A DNA stretch of 64,000 nt from Takakia lepidozioides (Eukaryota > Streptophyta > Takakiopsida > Takakiales > Takakiaceae), in contig CM060731.1 of the NCBI GenBank assembly GCA_030704615.1, forward strand, positions 88,766,756-88,830,755, read 5' to 3'. The first letter of the stretch is position 1. The number at the start of each line of letters is the position of its first letter. Below the pieces are notes generated by a model, which saw nothing but the letters and a program-made list of their open reading frames with translations, was not told the DNA's origin and searched no databases. The translations under genes and the position numbers were made by a program. This document shows, in pieces, positions 12,546-21,586 of this stretch.

Positions 12546-12958
12546 TTGGTTTTGAGTTGAAGAGCACGACCCCTGCAGGGATGTCTCTCCATCTGTAGAT
12601 CTTTTAGGAAGTGGAAGGCTAGGGCCCAGCTTTCTTATGACAGTGTTAGCTGATTTCAGTTCTTCTCCTCAGCTCGGTGCCTTTCTGTTTCCAAGTTATG
12701 GCAATAGTTTATGGCTGCAGTCTTTTTTCATGCTAGACTCTTTAGCTCTATGCAGGCCCCCTTCTTTGCTTGCCTTCCTTCTTACTACTGTTTCTTGTTT
12801 TGGTACGCGAAGCTGTGTCTTCCTCTTTCAGCCTCTATGGCACTCTATCCAGAGGTTATTTTTTCCTCTTTGTATCCATGTACATTTTATGGCCACTGTC
12901 TCCCACTGTCCCTCTTTGTTAACAAAAATAAAAATAATAAAGAAAAGACAACCATTCT
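12546..12958 (+). mobile_element. LINE 3'-end fragment within the CACTA element
   Basis: This stretch differs from the PPR/OSB material and ends in TCCCTCTTTGTTAACAAAAATAAAAATAATAAAG, an A-rich tail after a short 3' region. A related stretch in the opposite orientation occurs at 56440-56500. I read it as the 3' end of a non-LTR retrotransposon inserted in the plus direction. No target duplication was confirmed. Confidence 0.4.
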
Positions 12959-13430
12959 ACTTTCCTAGAAACCTAATGAGAATTTAAATCAATTAATAAT
13001 CTAAATATTATAATTGTATGATTTAATTTATTAAATTAAAATACTATTAAAAACCTCTTTAGTCATGAAGTTATATACTCATGACTACATCATGGCATCG
13101 TGGCACTATATGATACGATATTCTTAGTGTAGGTAATATATATTGTCCATGTGGACACATGTCACATCCGGAGTGCTACATGTGTCCTTCTGACGCCTCT
13201 CCAATGGAGTCATATATTTTGTAGACATGTAGTCATATAGTTAGTTATATATAAATCATATAGTTGTGACTACATCGCTCTCTGCAGCATGACTCCACGT
13301 GCCACGCACGCAGTCACGGCTATGACTTGCAAAACGCAGTCCTAAAGACTAGTCGCTATGACAGGGTTTTTTTCACTGCAGAGTGATGTAGTCATGAACG
13401 CATATAAGACTGAAAAATAGTCATATGTGC

Positions 13431-13459
13431 AGTCATAAAAACGTTCATCTGTTGTAGTG
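13431..13459 (-). repeat. Right terminal inverted repeat of the CACTA element
   Basis: This end finishes in TTGTAGTG and is followed by the second GCC copy at 13460-13462. It mirrors the left end at 7578-7606. Confidence 0.9.
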
Positions 13460-14288
13460 GCCATTGGTACAAACAATCCTTCCCATGCTGGTCAATCCCC
13501 CATAATGTCGTCTTTTGCTTGTCAGCCTCTTTGATAGGCAACTGGTGGTAACCGGATCGCAGGTCCAATGTGCTAAACACCTTTGCATGCCCAATGACAT
13601 CAAAGATCTCCTCTGGAGTTGGTATGGCATATTTATCGGACTTAGTCTGACGGTTCACAGGACGATAGTCTCCACACATCCTTCTTTTTGTCCAGTTGCC
13701 ATAAATATCATTTTTAGCTGGCATCACCGTTGCCGAGGCATACTCCCTGCCTGACAACTCCACCAATCCAGCTTCGAACAACTCCATAGTTTGTGACCGG
13801 ATCAAAGACCTCTCCATGTAGGGCCTTCGAAATATTGGCGTGTCACTTGCCAAATCAATACGAATCTCCTGGCCCTTCAAACTCCCCAAATCCTTCAAAC
13901 CGAAGGCAAAGAAATTTCTATAAGCCCTTAAAAATCGCTGGATCCTCCGTCTCTCTCCTTCGGTGACTGTAGGTCCAACATCGCGTTCCCAATTGTCCTC
14001 AGTGACTGCAACCTTGGGTACACCAGGCTTGGAGGTAGGAGACGCATCCTTTGGTTGCTAGATAGTAACCTCTTGGGCCTTATCCGTCCACTCAGATTGT
14101 GGCGTAGCCTCCACTTGCTCCGCCATAGCCACCTTGAGAACATCCTCTGAGCAAGAAACATCCTCAACCTCTTCAAAAACCTTGGCTACCTTGGCCTCCA
14201 ACTGATTCTCAATCCATGGCTCTCCCCACTCCTCATACTGCTGCTTGAGAGATCCAATGACTCTCTCTTTGCGCATCTCATCCCACAT
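13460..14288 (-). pseudogene. Reverse transcriptase, N-terminal part
   Basis: An acidic linker (14288-13900, broken by a TAG) leads into the fingers and palm of a Ty3-type reverse transcriptase. Landmarks are DTPIFRRPYMERSLIR, a C-G-D-Y-R-P-V-N-R-Q-T motif, FSTLDLRSGYHQLPI with the first catalytic aspartate, then the K-T-T-L-W-G stretch. The domain stops exactly at the end of the CACTA element at 13459 and resumes at 7577. The two parts belong to one domain. Confidence 0.88.
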
Positions 14289-15261
14289 CTGTCATGGGTG
14301 TTTGCACCCCATGATCCCGTGCTCGCCCCCACTCACTGCCTTAACCGTCCCGGTTGGCAGGGAGGATGCACTATCCAATGTGAGTGTAGAAGTAGCCACC
14401 AATGCTTGCAATCTCCGTTGCTCAGCCATGCACAAGCCAATGACCCATGTCAAGTAATTTAGATCCATTGCTTGACCCAACACTTGTCGACGTGATGCCT
14501 CTGACAGAGCTGGCACAGCTATAGTGCCCGTGACAAACCCTATTGCCCGCTCTCGCTCATCCACATTGGGCTCCACCAATTATTGTAGCACACTGTCCCA
14601 AATCAACCCAGGACCATTGTCTCGAAAAACATGAGACGAGGGAAAGCTCATGAGTGTAGGTAAGGCCGTACGTGGCTGCCCCACTCGATTGACCACCTCC
14701 AAAGGTGGATGGTCGTCATGTCGCACCTTTTGTGGCTGCTTCTCTTGGTCCAAAATGCCCTCAACTGTGAGGTTGGGTGGTCGTTGAATGGAATCATAGA
14801 CTCTCTGGAGCAACTCTGGTGGTGCAAAGATTGGTCCACCACAGTCGATGCGCGTGTGATCCCACCGCTGCTGCATCCAATAGCACTGCCAATCCAATCC
14901 AAGACCGCACTTGATGCACATTGGCCATAACCCTGGCCGGAGAATCCCCCATAAGAGGAACATTCTCCAAGATATAGCCTAGAGGTTGCACTTGCCTCGT
15001 CTGCAAGTCACGCAACACTCGCAACATCTCCCAAAACAAATGCGATCGTGCATCATGCAAGCCATTTCCATGACCTGCGGGAGAGTATCTTTGGCAAGGC
15101 CATCCGGCTATCACCAAGTCAATGGAACCATGCCGGTCCAAATCATCCACCCCCAACAAGGTAATGTCTGCTGGCAAGGTCTTTTGATACCCTTGATTTG
15201 CTGAGAGAGGCAATAACTCAAGATACCGGTGTGTAAGCAAGGCCATGTGGCGCATGAAAAT

Positions 15262-15305
15262 CCTGGGGGGTGCACTCTTCATTAAATGTACCAGCCACGT
15301 GCGTG
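15262..15305 (+). repeat. Left terminal inverted repeat of the hAT-like element
   Basis: It begins CCTGGGGGGTGCACTC and is preceded by the ATGAAAAT duplication at 15254-15261. It pairs with 20288-20331 at about 75-80 percent identity by eye. Confidence 0.85.
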
Positions 15306-15414
15306 CACAGGAGGGGGTATTTTAAACCCCCCCATGTACAACATTATACATACAGAGGGGGGTTTAAAACACCTTAAATATAATATTACAGGAGGGGGTT
15401 GTTGAGTTTTCAGG

Positions 15415-15500
15415 GGTAGTGTAGTGGTAAGAACGATGATTAGGCTGCGATGCACCGCGGGATCAATTCCTTTTGTTTGGTTTTTTGTTTTTTGTTTTTG
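15415..15500 (+). mobile_element. tRNA-derived, SINE-like head
   Basis: TAGTGTAGTGG near 15417 fits the RNA polymerase III box A pattern. GGGATCAATTCC about 45 bases later is close to box B. A T-rich run follows. The spacing is tRNA-like, but the segment does not fold into a full tRNA by eye, and it sits inside the hAT-like element. Confidence 0.4.
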
Positions 15501-15879
15501 TCTCCCCGCAATCTTTCTCCCCTTCCCTCCAGCGGCTTTCTCTTTTCCCTCTCCTCCTCTCATCTCCTCTCCCGCGTTCACCTTCCCTTCCGCGAAGATG
15601 CCTGAACAAGATGTGGCATCGTGCAAGCCTGGCAGTCCTAGAGAAGGGCAAAGAGGTGCATGGGGATATCGTCAAAGCTGGAGTTGTACCAAATGTCATT
15701 CTAAACACTGCCCTGGCAGCTCTGGAAAAGGGGAAAGAGGTCCATGGCGACATCTTCAGAGCTAGAATTGTACCAGCTGTCATTCTGAACAATACCCTGG
15801 TGGACATGTTTGCAAAATGTGGGTGCATCTTGGCGAAAAACCGTGCAAGGATCTGTTCTTGATGTAAGTGAAGAGGGTC

Positions 15880-15992
15880 GCTCTCAGAAGGGAGTGTACA
15901 CCGGAAATGTATCAGAAAATGTTTAGTCTTCAGGCTTCCCGCACGTCGGGCATTGACAGGCTACCTCTCATCTCTGCATCTGTTTGTTTGTT
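15880..15992 (+). repeat. Repeat unit also found at 19880-19990
   Basis: Both copies contain TATCAGAAAATG, CTTCAGGC, a GCACRTCGGGCATTGACA block and CTCTCTGCATCTG, at about the same spacing. One lies in the left and one in the right part of the hAT-like element, bracketing the PPR material. It may mark a boundary of the captured segment. Confidence 0.6.
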
Positions 15993-16052
15993 CAAAGGTA
16001 CACTCCCCGACCTGCATTTCAATTTCAGTCTATTGCCAAGAGTAGAGAGAGC

Positions 16053-16200
16053 AAAATGTACTCATATGACGTTTGCCATTGCATTGTGGCCATTTACCCA
16101 GTCCGTGCCCAGTTTGGGCGGAACAGGGAGAGGTGTTGTGAGGGAGAAGTACTCATGATAGCCTTGTGGCCATAGACCCTGCACCCTGATTGGGCAGAAT
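16053..16200 (+). repeat. Interspersed repeat with GTACTCAT core, two copies
   Basis: Copy one (16053-16124) runs AATGTACTCATATGACG to TTTGGGCGGAAC. Copy two (16147-16200) runs AAGTACTCATGATAGCC to TTGGGCAGAAT. The same family occurs at 34199-34268, 35132-35178, 35419-35465 and 45215-45271. Confidence 0.65.
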
Positions 16201-16913
16201 AAAGAGGAGGAGAGAGAGAGTCATGACACTGGTTGCTAAAACCTTGCCAGCCCTAGACCCCGCCCCAAAGCAGAAGATGGACATGGCGAGGAGGAAACAA
16301 CAAGTAGGACTGCGAAACCACTTCAATCCATGCCCCATCAAAGGGACCTATCTTCATTTACAAAGTCAAAGGAGTGTTCGACACTATGGCTGAACGAGGT
16401 GTGGTGTCGTGGAGTGCGGTGCTTGCAGGGTATGCACAGCAGAGACGTGGGATGGAGGCTTTGGAGACCTATGAGCAAATGATGTGTGACGGGGTGAAGC
16501 CCGACCACATCACGTTTGTGTGCGTTTGGCAGTGCGTGTGCAAGCCTGGCAGCCCTGGAAACGGGCGAAGAGGGTGCATGTCGACATCGTCAGAGCTGGA
16601 ATTGTACAAAATGTGATCCTGAACACTTGCCCTGGTGGACGTGTATGCCAAATGTGGGTGCATGGAGGATGCAAAGGGAGTGTTCGACAATATTGCTGAA
16701 TGAGATGTGGTGTCGTGGAATGCAATGATCGCAGGATATGCACAGCATGGTTGTCATAGGGAGGTCCTGCAACTATTGCAAAAAGAACGGCTTGAAGCAG
16801 TTTGTGTTCTCTCTGCATGCAGCCACACTGGCCTTCTGAATGAAGGAAGACGCTACTTCGATTCCCTGATTCAAGATCATGGTGTCACTCCGACAGTATA
16901 GCACTTTGGCTGC

Positions 16914-17411
16914 ATGGTGGACCTTCTTGGACATGCGGGACAACTGGATGAGGCAGTGGACCTGAACGTGCGGCAACATCTATCCTCAAGTGGAATGAAC
17001 AGGATGTCGCGACTTATGTTGCTATCAAACATCTATGCTGTAGCTGGCAGGTGGGTTGATACTGTAAAGGTGAGAAGAATGATGAAGGTCAGAGGGGTTG
17101 AAAAGGAGCCAGGTCGCTGTTGCATTGAGGTTTGCAACAGGGTGCACACCTTCGTTGTAGATGACAAGTTGCATCCCAGAATTAAGGAAATCCATGCTGA
17201 GCTGAGAAGATTGTCTGGGAAGATGAAGGTGATTTGCCAGGAGACGTTTTCCAGATTACCTATGATTACCTACAAGAAACCTGCATGGATAGATGGTCAA
17301 GTGGAAGCTGCAGCAGCAGCTGCACAATTGATAAAATCAAGCGTTGCTAATGAAGGCACCTTCTTCAACACATTTCACCCTGTTTTTCCCTCTTATCAGA
17401 ATCAGCCCTAA
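16914..17411 (+). pseudogene. PPR E-domain fused to an OSB-like tail
   Basis: The frame opens just after an in-frame TAG in the expected sequence before HFGCMVDLLGHAGQLDEA. It continues through a typical PPR E region (LLSNIYAVAGRWVDTVKVRR, then EKEPGRCCIEVCNRVHTF and HPRIKEIHAELRRLSG). Where an intact protein would enter the E+ region and DYW domain, the frame turns into ITYKKPAWIDGQ and an alanine run, the same OSB-like PDF-end sequence seen elsewhere in both transposons. A stop follows. The matching DYW domain lies about 2 kb downstream. Confidence 0.72.
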
Positions 17412-19354
17412 ATATCCATATTGAATTATGCAAGTTAGCTAGTTGAGTGAATCTTTGATAGTTTGGAGTGACTTTGACATGATACTCCCAACTGACAACA
17501 GGAAAGTATCCTAAAAGAGGTAACAAAGAAGAGGAAAAACTGTGGAATGAATACTTTTCTGACCCCAGTCAATGGTGGGACAACCGAGGCAAAAAGGTGA
17601 ATGCAAAAAGGTGAATGCCTGTCAGATTACCTGTCATTCTGAACACTATGGCTGAACGAGATGCGATGTCGTGGATTGTGCAGGGTATGCACAGCAGGGG
17701 TGCGGGATGGAGGCTTTGGAGACCTATGAGCAAATGATGGGGGAAGGGGTGAAACCGCCCACATAACGTTTGTGTGCGTTTGCAATGCGTCTGGCAGCCC
17801 TGGAAAAGGGCAAGGCAAAGAGATCCCTGGTGACATCATCAAATCTGTAATTGTACCAGATGACATCCTGAACATTGCTCTGGTGGCCATGTATGCCAAA
17901 TGTGGGAGCATTGAGGATGCCAAGGGAGTATTCAACACTATGGCTGAATGAGATGTGGTGTCGTGGAACGCGATGCTTGCAGGGTGTGCAGAGCAGGAGC
18001 GCAAGATGGGGCTTTGGAGACCTGAAAGCAGATGATGGGGGAAGGGGTGAAGCTCGACCACATCATGTTTGTGTGCTTTGCAGTGCGTGTGCAAGCCTGC
18101 AGCCATGGAAAAGGGCAAAGAGGTGCATGGTTGCATCACCAAAGCTGGAATTGTACCGGATGTGATTATGAACAATACCCTTGTGGACATGTATGCCATT
18201 GTGGGAGCATTGAGGATGCGGAGGGATTGTTCAACACTATGGCTGAACGAGGTGGTGTCGAGGAACACGATTCATCCAAGAGGTCAATTTTAAACACAAG
18301 ATTACTTCTGATTCCCTGCGGATCAATAGCTACAAGAAAGCTGCGTGGGTAGATGGTCAACTGGAAACAGCAGCGGCAGTAGTGCATTTGATAGAACAAG
18401 GCGCTGCTAATGAAGGTACCTTCTTCAACACATTTCAGCCTGTTTTTCCCTGTTATCATAGTTTTTCCCTGTTTTTTCCTGAATGAGCATGGATAGAGTG
18501 TGGGTCCAAATTCATCCAAGAGGGCTGGACTTCAAGCTCCAGATTACCTTGATTCCATGTGGGGGTCAGTAGCTACAAGAAACTTGCATGGGTAGATGGT
18601 CAACTAAAGGCAGCAACTGCAGCGGCACAGTTGATAAAATCAGGCACCTCAACCATGACCACAGCTTCTGAAAGAGGATCAAGAGAGGGAGTCCACAATG
18701 TTTTTCTACTCAACACCCTTGTCAACATGTATGTTATGTGCGGGAGCATCATTGATGCTCACCAAGTGTTCAACAGAATGCCTCAACGATCTTTGATCAC
18801 GTGGAATATAATGTTGGCAAGGATGCAATGCGTGTCCAAGCCTGCGAGATCTGGAAAAGGGGAAAGAGGTCCATGGTGACATTGTCAAAGCTGGAATTGT
18901 ACCAGATGTCATTCTGAACACTCCCCTGGTGGACATGTATGCCAAATGTGGGTGCATTAAGGATGCGAAGGGAGTTTCCATGGCTGAACAAGGTGTGGTG
19001 TCGTGGAGTGCGGTGCTTGCAGGGTATGCACAGCAGGGACGTGGTATGGAGGCTTTAGAGACCTATGATCAAATGATGGGGGAAGGGGTGAAGCCCAACC
19101 ACATCACGTTTGTGTACATTTGCAATGTGTGTGCAAGCCTGTCAGCTCTGGAAAAGGGCAAAGAGGACCATGGTGACATTGTCAGATTTGCAATTGTATC
19201 AAATGTCATTCTGAACAATACCCTCGTGGACATGTATGAAGGGAGTGTTCAACGGTATGGCTGAACAAGATGTGCTATCATGGAGTGCGATGATTGCAGG
19301 ATATGCACAGCAAGGGCGCGGGATGGAGGCTTTGGAGACCTATGAGCAAATGAT

Positions 19355-19636
19355 GTGCGAAGGGGTGAAGCCCGCTTTGCATTGCATGATGTTGAGGAAG
19401 AGCTTAAAGAATCGTCTTTTTGCCACCACAATGAGAAGCTGGCCATTGTTTTTGGGCTTATCAACACACCCTCTGGGATGTCTTTGGGGATCATCAGGAA
19501 TCTTCGGATGTGTGGTGATTGCCACACAGCCACCAAATTCATCTCAAAGATAGCTAAGCAAGAGATTGTTGTACAGGATGCAAACCGCTTTCACCACTTC
19601 CAAAATGGTGTTTGTTCTTGTGGGGAGTATTGGTGA
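19355..19636 (+). pseudogene. DYW deaminase domain of the transposon-borne PPR gene
   Basis: This frame encodes a nearly complete C-terminal DYW domain: ALHDVEEELKESSFCHHNEK, then LAIVFGLINTP, MCGDCHTATKFISKI, and it ends FHHFQNGVCSCGEYW. The zinc and catalytic signature is present as H-N-E (usual H-S-E) and C-G-D-C-H. The terminal triplet is E-Y-W rather than D-Y-W. In intact proteins this domain deaminates C to U in organellar transcripts. The frame starts inside other sequence and lacks an in-frame PPR array, so this is an orphan piece. Confidence 0.85.
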
Positions 19637-20287
19637 AATGAAATGTTTGTCACCTAATTGAATGTATTGAACTGTCAGCTGCGAGTCAGGTTGGACTCCA
19701 ACAGTGGCAGCAAAGGCGCACGAAATCTCTTTTTTGAGAGGAATTCTCAACAATAGGTTTTGAACATAATTGGACCTTGCGAAGGTTGAAACTGTAGAAC
19801 AAATTCAAAAACTGTCCTAGTTGATGAACAGAGGTGCAGTGACTAGGTCTTCATGGTCTTAAAGATGGTCACTCTCTGATGAAAATACCCAGGACTGTAT
19901 ATCAGAAAATGGAAACTTTCTTCAGGCCTCTTGCACATCGGGCATTGACAATGTCCCTTTCCTCTCTGCATCTGATTATTGTTCAAAGTGAGATTCCACA
20001 GCAAGTTTTATCGAGGGCAAACAGATTTTTTCTAATTAATTTATTAGATTTTATTCTATTTTTAAATGAATAAACTTGATATAATATAAAAACATACATA
20101 TACATATTTGAGGGTATTTTTTAATTATTGAAAAGGAAAATATACATACAGAAGGCGGTACTTTTTAAAAATTACAAATTTCTATATATTTACAGGAGGG
20201 GGTTTTATAATCTTCAAAATGTATGTACAGAGGGGGTATAAATGATCCAAGGACCCGTATACAGGGGGTTTTTTTTATTAGGCGGCG

Positions 20288-20331
20288 AACGCACGTGATA
20301 CGGACATTTTATAAAGAGTGCATCCCCCAGG
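20288..20331 (-). repeat. Right terminal inverted repeat of the hAT-like element
   Basis: It ends GAGTGCATCCCCCAGG on the plus strand and is followed directly by the second ATGAAAAT at 20332-20339. Confidence 0.85.
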
Positions 20332-20440
20332 ATGAAAATACGCCGAACTATCTCATCCTTTTCCATATACAAGTACTTTCGTACTTTAATCCCTGCTTGC
20401 AACACTTTTACAAGCCCAGTGTTCATGCCTCCAAACAGGT

Positions 20441-20845
20441 CTAACAAACAAATCCCTGAGTCAGGTGGTTGCCAGGTAATGGGCATGTGTCCAAAGGAGC
20501 TAACTGAGGAGGTCCAGTAAATCCCATGGGGTATAACACAGCCCCACCAACAAGCACATCATAAGACATCGCGTCCGTAACAATGGTTTTGGCCCTCATG
20601 ACTGAGCCATCCGTAGGATGATCCGGCTGCAATCGAATGAAGAGCTCATGGCGTGTAATCCCTCGCGCCTTCTCTGAACCGTCCGCCTCTGTGAGGCCCA
20701 AGCTTGCAATTGTTGTTCTCCCCAACATCAATGGTTGTGCTCCCGAGTCCAACAAGACCCGCAGTGGCCTATGCCTCTCGGCTGGGCCACCCAACTGAAA
20801 CACTTCATCCTGATTGTCCACCAGGACTACCCCATGAGTCACCAT
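20441..20845 (-). pseudogene. Retrotransposon aspartic protease
   Basis: The frame contains LRVLLDSGAQPLMLGR, the hydrophobic-hydrophobic-D-S/T-G-A active-site motif of retroviral-type aspartic proteases. About 65 residues later comes a V-L-V-G-G-A segment matching the second conserved strand. These enzymes cleave the Gag-Pol polyprotein as homodimers. The frame runs out at 20441, while the next domain, the methyltransferase, is already open from 20486 in the -1 frame. The two therefore overlap by about 45 bases. That could be a programmed shift or a simple indel; the element's general decay favours the indel. Confidence 0.82.
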
Positions 20846-21082
20846 ACTACACTATGACTGGTCTAGCTGGCAACTCCTGCAACCTTGCAGCTGCCGCTTG
20901 CCATGGCGCAGCTGTGGCTGTCTTCACCCTTGAATCCAGGGCATCCATGCACTGCACCCTATCCACTATCCCCGCAGATAGTACCGATGCATCACTACTC
21001 TTACAGAGTCTAGCTGCTAGTCTGAACACAATAGCTGGCCGAATCCCCGGCATTGCAATTGCATTGCAGAAAACAATGGAGC

Positions 21083-21559
21083 TTAACAAACCGCCGTAGC
21101 CGCCCCCAACAATGTACTAGTTGCACCTTGCTTTGCAGCACCACCCACTGGCATTTCCCGAGCCACATCAACTCTCCCCAATGGCACTCGTGGCTCTACC
21201 TCTGACACACTTGGGCGAACGTGTGCCATCGATGGCGTAGTTGGCACTGTCTCAACCAATGTGAAAGACTGTGGAAGCCTTGTCTGCCGACCTGCTTCCC
21301 CCCTTTGTGGATCAAAATCCACATCCGCTCCTCTTGGCTCAGAAGCACGCGTTGCTGCTCGAGTGACAACAGCTGCAGAGTCCACATGTAATGGCCCTAC
21401 AAGTGCGGCTCCACACATGAAGCCCATACCAATCTGGTTTTCCCTAGACATAGGAGGTTGTGCAGGTGGGACTTGAACCTCAGGCCTTGGAGCTGGCGCA
21501 ACATGAGTAGTGGCCATGGAAGCAAGACGTTGCTCTAGCTGGGCAAGCCTATCCACCAT
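21083..21559 (-). pseudogene. Gag-pol linker region, Pro/Ala-rich with possible coiled coil
   Basis: This 158-residue frame continues the gag frame after an in-frame TGA at about 21584. It opens with a heptad-like segment, MVDRLAQLEQRLASM, then becomes rich in Pro, Ala and Thr. It has no catalytic motif. Its position between the zinc knuckles and the protease suggests a spacer of the polyprotein. I cannot assign a function. Confidence 0.5.
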
Positions 21560-21586
21560 GTTTTCATCATGACCTTGACCTTGTGC

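Larger units (their letters stand above)
7578..13459. mobile_element. CACTA (En/Spm-type) transposon, non-autonomous, carrying PPR/OSB gene fragments
   Basis: The left end reads CACTACAAGAGATGAGCG and the right end, reverse-complemented, reads CACTACAACAGATGAACG, each followed by TTTTT and an ACT trinucleotide. The element is flanked on both sides by GCC (7575-7577 and 13460-13462), a 3-bp target duplication as expected for the superfamily. Subterminal regions on both sides are full of short AGTCATA/GACTACA motifs in both orientations, another CACTA hallmark. No transposase-like frame is visible inside. The interior is made of PPR and OSB-like fragments and a LINE 3' piece. Excision plus loss of one GCC would rejoin the reverse transcriptase in frame. 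Confidence 0.92.
15605..19250 (+). pseudogene. Broken PLS-type PPR repeats carried in the hAT-like element
   Basis: Repeated fragments encode the same PPR core over and over: an ALEKGKEVHGDIVKAG-type stretch, ILNNTLVDMYAKCGCIEDA, and a VVSW-A-V-L-A-G-Y-A-Q-Q-G-R-G-M-E-A-L-E-T-Y stretch (about 15635-15830, 16374-16740, 17640-18260, 18700-19250). These are L, S and P motifs of a PLS-class PPR protein. OSB-like pieces are interleaved, for example near 17540-17590 and 18270-18440. Frames change many times and stops occur, including GCTGAATGAGATG where other copies read GCTGAACGAGATG. PLS PPR proteins bind organellar RNA and direct C-to-U editing; this copy cannot. Confidence 0.8.
15262..20331. 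mobile_element. hAT-like transposon, non-autonomous, carrying a broken PPR-DYW/OSB gene
   Basis: The ends form an imperfect inverted repeat of about 44 bp. The left end starts CCTGGGGGGTGCACTCTT, and the right end reads CCTGGGGGATGCACTCTT when reverse-complemented. Both then share an AAATGT and a CACGTGCGT block. Flanking 8-bp duplications, ATGAAAAT at 15254-15261 and 20332-20339, fit the hAT consensus nTnnnnAn. Subterminal TACAGGAGGGGG and TACAGAGGGGG motifs repeat at both ends. No transposase is seen. Removing the element plus one ATGAAAAT joins the two methyltransferase parts in frame. The superfamily is inferred from TSD length and consensus, because the terminal bases are not the usual CAGGG. 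Confidence 0.85.
14292..20486 (-). pseudogene. C5 DNA (cytosine) methyltransferase domain of the retrotransposon, interrupted by a hAT-like insert
   Basis: The first part (20486-20340) holds motif I, LLDLFGGMNTG, the S-adenosylmethionine loop, followed by an acidic E-K-D-E stretch. The frame resumes at 15261 and gives motif IV, DLVIAGWPCQRYSPAG, whose PCQ cysteine is the expected nucleophile. Motif VI, ENVP, follows about 45 residues later, then an H-R-L-W-W-T-N segment where motif VIII is expected. The frame changes near 14830. It continues with a possible target-recognition region and a motif X-like QVLGQAMDLNYLTWVI near 14490-14440. Motifs I, IV, VI and X in this order are diagnostic of cytosine-5 methyltransferases. 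The location between protease and reverse transcriptase, on the same strand, makes it part of the element's pol. The insertion, a frame change and an in-frame TAA near 14580 mean this copy makes no enzyme. Confidence 0.85.
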
